Shown here piece after piece: positions 46,501 through 52,725 of a stretch of DNA of 64,000 nucleotides; position 1 is the stretch's first letter; each line of letters opens with the position of its first letter. The notes under the pieces are model-generated. The model was not told the origin of the DNA. It was given only the letters and a program-made list of their open reading frames with translations, and ran no database searches. The DNA is from Shewanella pealeana ATCC 700345 (GTDB lineage Bacteria; Pseudomonadota; Gammaproteobacteria; Enterobacterales; Shewanellaceae), in assembly GCF_000018285.1 (NCBI RefSeq), contig NC_009901.1, forward strand, positions 5,068,501 through 5,132,500, in the 5' to 3' direction. The position numbers and the translations under genes were made by a program.

Positions 46501-47525
46501 GCGGGGTTGCCCGCAATATCCAGTGCATCAACGTCAAAGGTCAATGGCCCATCGGTAAGGCTTGAGAGATCCGCATCCTCTAACAGCCATAGTCCATCCA
46601 CTATTGTGGTTACAAAGCTAAGTTGATGACCATCAACATCGGTCACGGTAACTGTGACTGCTTGGCCCTGTTCAATATTTTTAGCTTCACCCTTCATATC
46701 GACAGCGAGCACTTCCTGCTCGTTGATCACTGTATCTTCGCCAGTATCAACTTCTATCGAGATCTGCGCTAAGGTGTCTTTAATGCTGCTATCAAACCCG
46801 TCGGTGACATCACCGGGGTAAGTTAAAGCTGTAATGGTCGCGGTTAGCTCGCCTTCAGCAAAAGATTGCAAATCTAAGTCACTCAGCTGCCACGCTTGCT
46901 GCTGTACTATGACCTCAAAGTTCTGTTGTTGGCCAAGGCTGTCAGTCAGCGTTAGCTCTAACAGCTGTCCATCTGCGGCTTTAATCGCTTGACCAGATAG
47001 AGTGACGCTTGGAGATTCGAATCGGTTGATGTAACCGTCAATATCGATAAATTCAACGGTTAAAATGATGGGGGCAAAGGAGTCTTGTTGGTTAGTGCTG
47101 AACTGACTGCTGGCGTCTTTGGTTAAGTTATCCCCTTGGGTATCAAATCCTGAGTCGGCAATAACAGCATCTTCATCATGCTCTACGACCTGATAAAATA
47201 AACTGGTTCCCTGTTGATGCTCGTTATCTGTTGCCGGCTGATTATCACCCTGATACTGCAGGCTTAACTGACTATCAGGGCCATCATTACCAAGGTTGGA
47301 ACCACTAATAACACTTTGAGGAATAGTGACTCTCATACCATCAAACACGCCGTAGAACTCGCCATTCGCATCCGTCTGCAACTGTTCGGGGCTCAACTTG
47401 TAAATGGGGATGTCAGCTTGGATTTGATAAGGCAAGATCATGACCCATTGGCCATCAGCGGTTACCGCCCAAACCACCGCATCTAGCTGTATATAATAAA
47501 TCACCTTGGCACTTAGAGTCGGCAT
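37524..47525 (-). CDS. Giant repetitive surface adhesin of a type I secretion operon
   Basis: The 3333-residue protein has no Sec signal peptide. Residues 1-140 are a unique N-terminus. Residues about 145-850 hold seven Ig-like repeats of about 100 residues, with a VDIEDGQxVTVTVTDxxG-type core and ADLSSLADGxLxxxxxxxDxAGN ends. A VCBS/cadherin-like stretch follows (about 920-1070), then T1SS-143-like repeats (about 1080-1700) and further EDxAIxLxxxxxxxDxDGSE-type repeats to about 3200. The last 120 residues are low-complexity and acidic and carry no RTX GGxGxDxLx nonapeptide. I see no T/P-A-A-G LapG-type cleavage motif near the N-terminus. The role is adhesion or biofilm by analogy. ATG 47525 has AAAGGA upstream. 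Confidence 0.93.
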   Translation of the reverse strand: MPTLSAKVIYYIQLDAVVWAVTADGQWVMILPYQIQADIPIYKLSPEQLQTDANGEFYGVFDGMRVTIPQSVISGSNLGNDGPDSQLSLQYQGDNQPATDNEHQQGTSLFYQVVEHDEDAVIADSGFDTQGDNLTKDASSQFSTNQQDSFAPIILTVEFIDIDGYINRFESPSVTLSGQAIKAADGQLLELTLTDSLGQQQNFEVIVQQQAWQLSDLDLQSFAEGELTATITALTYPGDVTDGFDSSIKDTLAQISIEVDTGEDTVINEQEVLAVDMKGEAKNIEQGQAVTVTVTDVDGHQLSFVTTIVDGLWLLEDADLSSLTDGPLTFDVDALDIAGNPASATDEAYKDTQASITITTLDDNGLLNQAEVLATTLIGEVFNIEDGRPVEISVTDSQGHTLLFTSVTRNGTWVVDDVDLSSLAEGALTLRAVTSDLEGNLATGSSTITKDTLASVTIEFVDSDDVINATEQQAVHVRGSVSHIEDGQTVTVIFSDPLGHERSFTTVVVAGGWQLSGADLSGFADGSLSATVSVTDMAGNLATASDTIAVDILASISIEVETGSDSVINASEMLLLDMSGSVTDIEDNQLVTITVTDVEGKALTFTTTVIDSRWQIDDADVSSLADGSLGFTASASDIAGNLVEANVAVDKDSLATITVEIVDDNGLINAAESTNATLAGTVINIEDGRPVVVTVVDINGKTASFNAVVVNGEWQVPNVDLSIFADGQLSLQADTADLAGNPATGTNTVTLDTQISIDIDTGADGFDAALFIYGVEKSLSGITTGVEVGQAVELTLTDGINALTFTALVEAGGSWSFTDLDVTGLDRQAPWSLDVKVSDKSGNSASDAMPTLFVPAIASIYEAALNISLSTSVTIPIEIPDAALSITAEQSRLLTLSSEGQALSISVAADGQSFTLIRLGDGETVMTANLSGTDLNVSLFQPMDELNNSNVLSYIRLSGLQTDADGTSEEIITYAVLNIRDTRPFAFDDHEFVIEDTSAVGSLFGNDYTIEGPLTLTSVHYDGVDYPVSIAVPAVIATPQGIMTIQSNGSWSFMIAENLDNTQAQVVELFYTVLDSDGSEATANATFTVGDGAPGGMTDVIGASQEGDIDASPQVTTETFSVTAGSDTLQADTIRFTALTPFHLQNQNLSSSGIALKFVLSNNGKTLTAFTDEASPITVFTIVLSASNVGDDLSVDATFTQSAPLDHLGTNLLEIITDVTAMDLDGTDIQEGRLTWNVSDGNSAALANITQLTFDEGLLVNDPISQSGTFDVLVGSDTVSSVSFAATALQPKLTAGGVDIQYSLSVDGLTLTAHLGNVSDPVFVIELSHSWSASADSLNQNYDFTLYQAFDQTLSEDIDFGLLISDFDGDVASATLTVTVQDAAAASINDISLNVSEDPSITAYGDSATGHFNITASKDPIVDVAFSVVDGAEVKNAAGTTLTQNGSKLFWLVKDDGASLDAVTAEGKLVFTMRLPTDVAVDPEQLATIALDFNLLGPIDHLGAADLFDTLKVTVDIRDSDNTISSGEVSVDIYDGQNAILPDPLQLNINEGILTSTNPISTSQLLSTSAGSDSIAEITLTDSFSFGTYYSGTEKVILNTTANGDGWHVATRETGGEQVFQIRFNANGKVEFKQFRPFDHANADGENSLDLLFEVNAIDVDNDKSASQTITVTVVDDIPEDTAKTLEFFEAVNEVHSVQMFNSAEQGADGAKVTDITYKGVSYAVGTVIELFTDANPAAVKYGELVVDENGLATVTTFEFAYNALQFTEDVLLQITDADGDIATDTLTLIAKDAEGSIIVFNTAFIEDTDTIFAVEARPGDIDEGEFIISMVFDAAALQGGVLMLDGTEVPKDADGNYILSLLNGLLSEDPLTRVAIPNGDLSYQPIEDGSDATASAAFIITVNITGKPAVTTTVPITVESVADTPLWDASSEFSYAVNEDAASFNIKLGATSKDETGSDPQGSETVTYVIDNISAGLSLTAIGLAISNGMSISQLQLDNLIATVGENLAGEFTFTIQAKATESDNKDTKLSSLETVTIDVTPVADKPTLTTQDIRSDEDAPILLKAVIAGALTDSSGSEILSYELTLPDGWSIDAPSATVSGNVWTVLASEVDSGVAKLIPAADASSANLGEFSIAVRSFATETSQDGQDPADGIIHPNPNYSEVDHVTVTLTGVANDKPIINGDANVWTIDNDTGVISNLVDFKEDEAIALDFTIVTSDDDGSESLDLRISGLPDGVIFVDAGGSPVNLPVVGFINNQPVYGVSATLLASLSLKLVTDFSGQISFTILAQSTELDGDSADYELTVNIEIAPVIDANAASLATTSYGFEDQAIPLDFTPNLNADIDGSETITGLIIPYQDADGFILTLDGSQVTIPVSGLDVSTLVDSTSPTLTALLNSGRLAAVPPEDADGSFSFDVSYQVTDTSDTGAQISEYVASQITVVVDAVVDLTTHLQSEQPTLVSSDGSAIDLTGQVLFFDGDIDGSEVLDYLVIIVPSGDGWYVSHPNGAIDDGDGRWIIPVSGMTSDTVQEYALDLLSGATIISEFATGLEQIIVEARVQDRDDAAIIKTNFLVRFDQDAPNSQATDVGALLLTSVDAIEDTAIDFSGHLNQLLSPDSNDLISFRVLASDLPEGGYFSGSDVKAVYDATGENVIEYVFTSASLANLKLHNISEDYAGELNIPIRIIATDSISGDTKIDDSQSLEVEIVPVADGVSLHIANRVMLEDAPIPLGISLVLDDPDSSPSTGGSEQILFGDNANPITITLLDGGSISDSTGLWSLKAGTTDTWEFTGNSMALLNLSLGLLEFVPTEHLSGDFRLKFSATSIDTASINGGDVTDQAPFENTFTIEVTPVTDAAELPADTHIILGQEDSLIDLSGLGASGLGLIDQDGSEAIYLTIHGVPSGAVLYYQDGANLVQLPNEGTDGGSFNGSPTYSWSATPAQLAGLVLQPPLDFSGDIPLSVQAITQELGTTDFVTSAANILVGVSPIADGIDVITAPNSQYTSTEDEVITIDLNAKINEFDATESISMKLIVTSDDASALVDLEGVKVGSQFVSFKYDAASDSYYATLSTTSPLTQIEIYPGELAFGTLDVQLEIASVDSATVLGSLQTDLSTAEVLNFEVEITPEVDAPVWTQVGDVLATDINDVALNLGLALQNPATNESGVLTIYGVPDTMTLSAGNKNGDKWLVDIDDVATLTVIGAQDGDILNLTLDPTAVLGTDTASGIVETITVTVDVPPVVFSSFMAGPSGFAMSPRAALGIEPESMQPVEQDDNAELVVSELTEAIKQSVQQADEQHYLNSGPNTELQYATPPDDALSRLEDEMALLSQQP

Positions 47526-47669
47526 CTGAAAATATCCTTTTAACTTCAGTTACTACAGCATTCCGATAAGTTATCGATGCTCTAGTATATATTGACTTTT
47601 GCAACCTTCTTTTACAAGTTTAATACAGAGAGTTAACTTACGTTCTAAGGAGGGTGCTGCCAACTTAAG
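47526..47669. promoter_or_regulatory. Upstream region of the adhesin operon
   Basis: The region just upstream of the operon start holds ribosome site AAAGGA before ATG 47525 and, on the minus strand, TATATACTAGAG (near 47580-47595), which contains a plausible -10 hexamer TATACT but no good -35 at 17 bp. No sigma-54 box is apparent. The true start of transcription is unproven. Confidence 0.35.
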
Positions 47670-47702
47670 CAGCTAAATAGCAGCTAAATAGCAGCTAAAT
47701 AG
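47670..47702. repeat. 11-bp tandem repeat upstream of the adhesin operon
   Basis: The unit CAGCTAAATAG occurs three times in perfect tandem (47670-47702), followed by a partial CAG. It lies about 145-180 bp upstream of the adhesin start and 60 bp from the end of the LysR gene. The 11-bp period is one turn of the helix, so copy-number change would alter spacing without changing face. Confidence 0.85.
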
Positions 47703-47762
47703 CAGTACAGGATAAAATCAGAACCAAGACCATTGTAAATGTTTGATAAGAACTGTTAATCA

Positions 47763-48677
47763 CTAAAATTCATCCCAATATGCAGATCCGTTCCCTAGTT
47801 TTTCAATAACATAATCTAAAAACACTCTTACTTTTGCAGGCAAATAGTGACGCTCAGGGTAGATAGCGTTGAGCTTTTTGCTCGGCATTGTATAGTCTTT
47901 AAATATAGCAACCAGATCCCCCCTCTGAATGGCAGCTCCAGCAACAAATGTGGGGAGCCGTGCCGCCCCCATACCAGCTATAACCGCATCTCTAAGTGCA
48001 GCGCTATTATTAACTCGATAGTTTCCTGTTACTTTGACTTTGAATTCATCACCATTGTTAGCGTTAAATTGCCATACATCGGCATTTTTGGAATAGCTAT
48101 AAAGTATGCAGTTTAGATCGGCTAACTGGGAGGGAGATGTAAGCTGTTGTCGGTGTTTTTGATAAAACGAGGGAGATACGCAAACAACGCTATGCAAAGG
48201 AACTAACAGACGTGCGATTAAGTTCGAATCGACCAAGTCATCGGCACGAATCGCCAAGTCAAAGCCCTGTTCAATCAGGTTGATTTCATCATCATCCATC
48301 ACAAGGTCAATCTGAATCTCAGGGTAACGCTCAATAAACTCAGGGATAAGCGAGGCCAAATGCATTTGCCCTATCGTCATCGGCACTTGAATTTTTAACA
48401 AGCCTTTTGGTTCACCTTGTAGCTCACTCACCGCATCTTCAGCCTGCTTTGCGGCACGATTGGCTTGAGATGCATATTGATAGTAACGCTCTCCAGCCTC
48501 AGTCAGACTAAGGTTACGGGTAGAGCGATAAAATAAACGCGCCCCAAGCTGCTGTTCTAATTGCGTGATACGTTTGCTTACTGCTGACTTTGAAATACCC
48601 AATACACGAGCGGCACTGGAAAAACCGGCACTATCTGCCACAGCAACAAAGATCGGAATAGCATTAAAAGTGTCCAT
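47763..48677 (-). CDS. LysR-family transcriptional regulator
   Basis: The 304-residue product has an N-terminal LysR helix-turn-helix (FVAVADSAGFSSAARVLGISKSAVSKRITQLEQQLGARLFYRSTR) and a C-terminal LysR substrate-binding domain. It is divergent from the VOC-family gene (125 bp apart), the usual arrangement for a LysR regulator and its target. It also lies upstream of the adhesin operon on the same strand, but a 237-bp gap separates them, so co-transcription is doubtful. Effector unknown. Confidence 0.93.
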   Translation of the reverse strand: MDTFNAIPIFVAVADSAGFSSAARVLGISKSAVSKRITQLEQQLGARLFYRSTRNLSLTEAGERYYQYASQANRAAKQAEDAVSELQGEPKGLLKIQVPMTIGQMHLASLIPEFIERYPEIQIDLVMDDDEINLIEQGFDLAIRADDLVDSNLIARLLVPLHSVVCVSPSFYQKHRQQLTSPSQLADLNCILYSYSKNADVWQFNANNGDEFKVKVTGNYRVNNSAALRDAVIAGMGAARLPTFVAGAAIQRGDLVAIFKDYTMPSKKLNAIYPERHYLPAKVRVFLDYVIEKLGNGSAYWDEF

Positions 48678-48808
48678 TTAATCCTGCTATTGGTTGAGAA
48701 AAACTCAACTCTGAGTCTACTTGTTAGCATATTGTTTATCAAACTCGATGATTTAAAGTAAGCCCATCAAATTTAATACTGCAATCAAAAGTTAATTAAG
48801 AGGTGTTT

Positions 48809-49270
48809 ATGGTGCGCTTAGAGCATGTGAATTTAGTCGTAAAAGATATTCAACCTACATTGGTGTTTTTGCTAACAGCATTTCCAGAGTGGCGTATCCG
48901 TGGTGAAGGGGAGATGGCTTGGGGGAGTGATGAGCATGCATCAAGCCGTCATTGGTTACATGTTGGTGATGATGACTACTACCTCACCCTGAACGACAGC
49001 GCCGTTGGAGAAATCAGAGATGTTAAAGGCATTGAACCTGGTGTCGCCCACATCGGCTTTGTCGTCGATGACCTACAAGCTGTAATAGACCGTCTAGCGG
49101 CTGAAGGTTTTAACCCTGACATAAAAGGACGCATACATCCGTTTCGACAAACCGTTTACTACAACGACCCCGCAGGCTTGCAGTTTGAGTTTCTGCAATA
49201 TGCGAGTGATAAGCCTGCCGAGAAAAATATGTATGGTGGCGAGTCTGACGAATTGCAGAAGAAAAACTAA
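48809..49270 (+). CDS. VOC-family (glyoxalase/bleomycin-resistance fold) protein
   Basis: The product is about 153 residues, with two beta-alpha-beta-beta-beta modules. Candidate metal ligands are His5 in LEHVNLVV, the mid-protein His in VAHIGFVVDDL and Glu in QFEFLQYA. VOC proteins include glyoxalases, dioxygenases and resistance proteins; the specific reaction cannot be assigned. ATG 48809 has AAGAGG five bases upstream and is preferred to GTG 48803. It is followed 31 bp later by a SnoaL-like gene, and the pair is divergent from the LysR gene. Confidence 0.85.
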   Translation: MVRLEHVNLVVKDIQPTLVFLLTAFPEWRIRGEGEMAWGSDEHASSRHWLHVGDDDYYLTLNDSAVGEIRDVKGIEPGVAHIGFVVDDLQAVIDRLAAEGFNPDIKGRIHPFRQTVYYNDPAGLQFEFLQYASDKPAEKNMYGGESDELQKKN

Positions 49271-49301
49271 CGTTTGTATTTTTAGCTATAGGGAAAGCAA
49301 G

Positions 49302-49682
49302 ATGAACATTCAAGAAATCAATACTTTGGTACAGAAACTGTATCAGGCCGTGGATAACAAAGACCTCGATTATCTCCAGAACAATCTGGCAAGCAAGATC
49401 CGTTTCCGCCTTGGTAATAACCCAGCAGCTACAGACAAATCCGCTATTCTGGAGGGGAATAAACAGTTTTTCTCTAGCATAGAATCGATGAAACACACTA
49501 TAGAAGAGGTTATTTATCAGCCCGCTGATAGCTCAGGTACGGTTAGTGCCAGCTGCCATGGCACTGTAGATTATGTTCGCTTGGATGGGAGCAAACACTC
49601 AGCGGTATTCTCAACGTTTTTAAAAGTGCAAAATGGTTTGATTACCGACTACCTAATCTTTGCCGATTTATCGGGTTTGTAA
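49302..49682 (+). CDS. SnoaL-like (NTF2 fold) protein
   Basis: The 126-residue protein has the NTF2-like pattern: an N-terminal helix pair (MNIQEINTLVQKLYQAVDNKDLDYLQNNL), then strands SKIRFRLGN, TIEEVIYQP, SGTVSASCHGTVDYVR, AVFSTFLKVQNGLITDYLIFADLSGL. This is the SnoaL/ketosteroid-isomerase-like fold, which can be an enzyme or a binding protein. Its partner in the operon is the VOC-fold gene. The long upstream open frame is not used: ATG 49302 has GGGAAAGCAAG before it. Confidence 0.82.
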   Translation: MNIQEINTLVQKLYQAVDNKDLDYLQNNLASKIRFRLGNNPAATDKSAILEGNKQFFSSIESMKHTIEEVIYQPADSSGTVSASCHGTVDYVRLDGSKHSAVFSTFLKVQNGLITDYLIFADLSGL

Positions 49683-49730
49683 AAGGCTCGCTCTCTTCGT
49701 CAGCCTGAAACCTGCTAAATTAATTCAATG

Positions 49731-49769
49731 AAGACAATTCATCTCACTTTAAATTGAAGATTGTCTTCG
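49731..49769. terminator. Terminator between convergent genes
   Basis: GAAGACAAT (49731-49739) and ATTGTCTTC (49761-49769) are exact inverted arms. It lies between the SnoaL-like stop and the convergent flavoprotein stop. Confidence 0.7.
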
Positions 49770-49789
49770 ATTGAATTTGACAAAAGAAC

Positions 49790-50974
49790 CTATGCAGCTT
49801 GCCCTGCGGCAACACCTGATGACCAGGCCCATTGGAAGTTAAAGCCTCCTAGCCAACCACTTACATCCATCACTTCACCGACAAAAAATAACCCTGGTAC
49901 AGATTTAGCTTCCATGGTTTTAGATGACAACTCATCTGTGTCGACGCCACCTAGGGTGACTTCAGCAGTGCGGTAACCTTCGGTGCCGTTCATCACTAGC
50001 GTCCACGACTCAATATCTACAGCTAACTGTTCTAACTCGGCGTGTACTAGCTGGTTAAGCGCCTTATTAAGCAAAGACTCTTCAAATAACACTTCGACTA
50101 GACGCTTAGGTAACCATTGCGACAAAGCATTACGTAAGCTTTGCTTAGGGCTATTAGTTAAAGCCAATTGCAACTTAGCGCGCACATCTTCACCCGGTAG
50201 CAGGTTGATGCTGATCGCTTCGCCAGGGTTCCAATAATTGGAGATTTGCAAAATTGCAGGGCCAGATAGACCTCGGTGAGTAAATAGCAGTGCCTCGCTA
50301 AACTGAGTGCCATCCTTAGCAGTAATAGTACTGGGTACCGCAATGCCAGATAGTGGCTCAAAGCGCTGCTTTTGCTCACTATGCCAGGTAAAAGGTACTA
50401 GGCCTGCATGAGTTGAGAGCACTTTTAGGCCAAACTGCTCAGCAATATGATAACCATAAGGCGATGCGCCAAGCTTTGGCATAGACAAGCCACCAGTGGC
50501 GATGACCAGAGACTCACAGCTGTATTGTGCTTTATCTGTTGTCAGCTCAAATAGGCCATCGCTATTTTTGCTGATATTACTGATTTCGGTGCGTAATTGA
50601 ATTTGCGCGCCTGACCACTCACACTCGGTAAGTAGCATGGTAACGATCTCTTTGGCCGAGTCATTACAAAATAACTGACCATGATCGCGCTCGTGGTACT
50701 CGATGCCATGACGCTCAACCAATTCGATAAAGTCACTCGAGCGATAGCGTGCCAATGCCGATTTAACAAAGTGGCCATTACCGCAGATAAAGTTACTCGG
50801 CTCGACCTTTTGATTGGTGAAGTTACAGCGGCCGCCACCACTTATAAGAATTTTACGACCCGCTTGCTTCGCGTTATCAAGCACTAATACATCACGGCCA
50901 CGGTAACCTGCAGCCGCCGCGCACATTAGCCCAGCCGCACCAGCACCAATAATGATGACGTCATGATGTTTCAC
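49790..50974 (-). CDS. HI0933/YhiN-like FAD-dependent flavoprotein
   Basis: The 394-residue product has the Rossmann FAD motif IIGAGAAGLMCAAAAGYRG at the N-terminus, the GGGRCNFTN motif typical of the HI0933 family near residue 46, and the C-terminal GEVMDVSGWLGGFNFQWAWSSG motif where FAD is completed. Members are widespread putative NAD(P)/FAD oxidoreductases without a settled reaction. The full-length family features are present. It is convergent with the SnoaL-like gene. About 200 bp later the repeat/IS region begins. Confidence 0.93.
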   Translation of the reverse strand: MKHHDVIIIGAGAAGLMCAAAAGYRGRDVLVLDNAKQAGRKILISGGGRCNFTNQKVEPSNFICGNGHFVKSALARYRSSDFIELVERHGIEYHERDHGQLFCNDSAKEIVTMLLTECEWSGAQIQLRTEISNISKNSDGLFELTTDKAQYSCESLVIATGGLSMPKLGASPYGYHIAEQFGLKVLSTHAGLVPFTWHSEQKQRFEPLSGIAVPSTITAKDGTQFSEALLFTHRGLSGPAILQISNYWNPGEAISINLLPGEDVRAKLQLALTNSPKQSLRNALSQWLPKRLVEVLFEESLLNKALNQLVHAELEQLAVDIESWTLVMNGTEGYRTAEVTLGGVDTDELSSKTMEAKSVPGLFFVGEVMDVSGWLGGFNFQWAWSSGVAAGQAA

Positions 50975-51053
50975 TCGATAACTCCTAAATAAACGGTGCC
51001 TATCGTTGGTAAACCCTAGGCATAAAAAAGGGCGCTATTTTAGCACTGTTTTT

Positions 51054-51143
51054 TGTACAAGGAAGTACTTATCCCATCTTCGCCATGGATGGCAAGAAGT
51101 GGGATTTATACATGGAAGTATTTATCCCATCTTCGCCATGGAT
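51054..51143. repeat. Tandem palindromic repeat, left part, target of the IS
   Basis: Two copies with period 53 bp begin with GTACAAGGAAGTACTTATCC (51055) and CATGGAAGTATTTATCCCAT (51111). Each carries CCATCTTCGCCATGGAT, which can pair with ATGGCAAGAAGTGGGAT. The second copy is interrupted at CCATGGAT by the IS, and the repeat resumes at 52527 with GGCATGAAGTGGGATTTGTA. The ORF that spans this stretch is repeat-derived and not a gene. Confidence 0.8.
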
Positions 51144-51231
51144 AATGGAATGGACCCATCCACTTTTAATCGGCCTCGCAATGGGCCACGATGTAGTTGC
51201 TTAAACTCATCAGAAAGAGGACGGGTCCACT

Positions 51232-52248
51232 ATGAACATTACTACAATTGGTCTTGATATCGCAAAGTCCGTTTTTCATTTTGTTGGCGTTAATAAAGCC
51301 GGAAAGCTTGTCAAAAAGAAGATAATTAAGCGCAAAGAGTTAGTGCTTTTTCTTGCTCAAATAGAACCTTGCCTTGTTGTGATGGAAGCCTGTGGCGGTG
51401 CAAACTATTGGGCTAGGGAGTTCGAGAAAGTTGGCCATCAAGTTAAGTTAATAGCACCCCAGTATGTCGTTCCCTACAGACAAGGAAATAAGAATGACTA
51501 TAACGATGCACTTGCGATAGCTGAAGCAGCACAACGCCCCAACATGCGCTTTGTAGAGCCTAAGCCAGTAGAGCAGCAAGATATTCAGATGCTGCATCGA
51601 ATGAGAGAAAGACTAAACAAACAATCTACTGCACTGATAAATCAAGTGAGAGGTATGCTCGCTGAGTACGGCATTGTCATCACAAAAGGAAAAGCGTCTT
51701 TTAGGACAAAGCTACCAGATATTCTAGAAAATGCCGATAACGAATTAACAGTCAAAGGCCGAAGTGTTTTTTATCAACTATATGAAGAGTTTAATGACAT
51801 TGAGAAGCGACTTAAAAACTGTGATGCCCAAGTTCAACAAGAGGTGAAAAGTAACCAAGTATGCCAGCGCTTAGAAAGCGTACCAGGCATTGGCCCTGTG
51901 ACTGCCACAGCATTTTATGCAGCTGTTGGGCAAGGTAAAGATTTTACCAATGGGAGACATTTTTCAGCATGGTGCGGTCTAGTACCCAAACAGCATAGTA
52001 GTGGCGGGAAAAATAATTTGCTTGGTATTAGTAAGCGAGGAAACGCTTATTTGAGAACGCTATTTATCCACGGGGCAAGAACTGTCTTACAGCATAGTTC
52101 TAATAAAACTGACAGATTTAGTTGCTGGGCTAGCGCACTTGCAGAAAGGCGTGGCTTTAACAGAGCTTGTGTTGCCGTAGCTAATAAGCTTGCACGAATA
52201 GCGTGGGTTATAGCAGCAAGAGAAGATGAATACCGTATCACAGTATAA
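51232..52248 (+). CDS. IS110-family transposase (DEDD recombinase)
   Basis: The 338-residue product has the N-terminal DEDD RuvC-like catalytic domain: Asp9 in GLDIAKS, Glu52 in VVMEACGG, Asp89 and Asp92 in NKNDYNDALA. The C-terminal Tnp_20 domain contains ESVPGIGPVTATAF and SSGGKNNLLGISKRGNAYLR, the region with the catalytic Ser. Length is normal for the family and no frameshift is seen, so the protein is probably active. Members use a bridge RNA to specify target and donor (established for IS110). Confidence 0.96.
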   Translation: MNITTIGLDIAKSVFHFVGVNKAGKLVKKKIIKRKELVLFLAQIEPCLVVMEACGGANYWAREFEKVGHQVKLIAPQYVVPYRQGNKNDYNDALAIAEAAQRPNMRFVEPKPVEQQDIQMLHRMRERLNKQSTALINQVRGMLAEYGIVITKGKASFRTKLPDILENADNELTVKGRSVFYQLYEEFNDIEKRLKNCDAQVQQEVKSNQVCQRLESVPGIGPVTATAFYAAVGQGKDFTNGRHFSAWCGLVPKQHSSGGKNNLLGISKRGNAYLRTLFIHGARTVLQHSSNKTDRFSCWASALAERRGFNRACVAVANKLARIAWVIAAREDEYRITV

Positions 52249-52510
52249 ATTAATCATTAACGCGTCAACTTAACGAGATAATCATAAGTTTTGCTAACCA
52301 CCAAGTTGCCAAGATAATTGATTTGATGATGAGACAGTCAGACTGTTCTGCTTAAAACCTTGCTTCGCCACAGGCTCTAAAGAAGCCGTAAGGATGATAA
52401 GGAAAGTAGAAGCAAATATCCATCAGGGCCAGAGGAGTACCTCAATAACAGGCCGAATATATGGGTGCAATGAACTCTTCTCAAAGTCGATATTAAATAT
52501 CTTGCAAACC
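52249..52510 (+). ncRNA. Candidate bridge-RNA region of the IS1111 element
   Basis: The 262 nt between the transposase stop and the right inverted repeat have no ORF. In IS1111 elements the bridge RNA lies in the right non-coding end (established for the subgroup). Internal structure is modest: AGGCTCT and AGAAGCC near 52372-52390, CAGACTG-type arms near 52337. The segment ATATCCATC (about 52418) is complementary to GATGGAT in the target. A full fold was not computed, so exact ends are unknown. Confidence 0.5.
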
Positions 52511-52526
52511 GGATGGGTCCATATAT

Positions 52527-52575
52527 GGCATGAAGTGGGATTTGTACAAGGAAGTACTTATGCCAGCTTCGACAA
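52527..52575. repeat. Tandem palindromic repeat, right part
   Basis: This resumes the repeat interrupted by the IS, with GAAGTGGGATTTGTACAAGG followed by AAGTACTTATGCCAGC (the last part is diverged from the left copies). Confidence 0.7.
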
Positions 52576-52725
52576 AAAGTGCTTTTGTCATGAGTTAAGC
52601 TGCCAACTACCTTGATAGCTCATGTTTCACTTTGTAACCCCCCCTTATTCAATAAGTCCGTATTTGATAATGTAAGAATGACTAACGATTTTTCATGGAT
52701 AGATTGTTTATTAATAAGGATTTTT

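Larger units (their letters stand above)
51144..52526 (+). mobile_element. IS1111-type IS110-family insertion sequence
   Basis: The element is about 1383 bp. Subterminal inverted repeats are ATGGACCCATCC (51150-51161) and GGATGGGTCCAT (52511-52522), exact over 12 bp. Subterminal repeats of this kind mark the IS1111 subgroup of IS110; the IS110 subgroup lacks them. The left non-coding end is short (88 bp) and the right one long (278 bp). The flanks join as CGCCATGGAT and GGCATGAAGTGG, matching the intact copy of the repeat, so the insertion position is well defined with no obvious target duplication. Confidence 0.85.

Noticed and set aside
37524..47525. Frameshift or truncation as the reason for missing RTX repeats
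   Set aside because: The stop overlaps the next gene's ATG in a clean ATGA junction and the reading frame is open over 10 kb, so the end looks native. A lost RTX region would need to lie inside the next gene, which is an intact transporter.
47670..47702. Tandem repeat as iteron origin or CRISPR
   Set aside because: Only three 11-bp units without dnaA boxes or rep gene, and no spacers. It fits a promoter-region tandem repeat better.
51006..51257. 83-codon ORF left of the IS
   Set aside because: It consists of two copies of the 53-bp palindromic repeat read as protein and runs into the transposase start.
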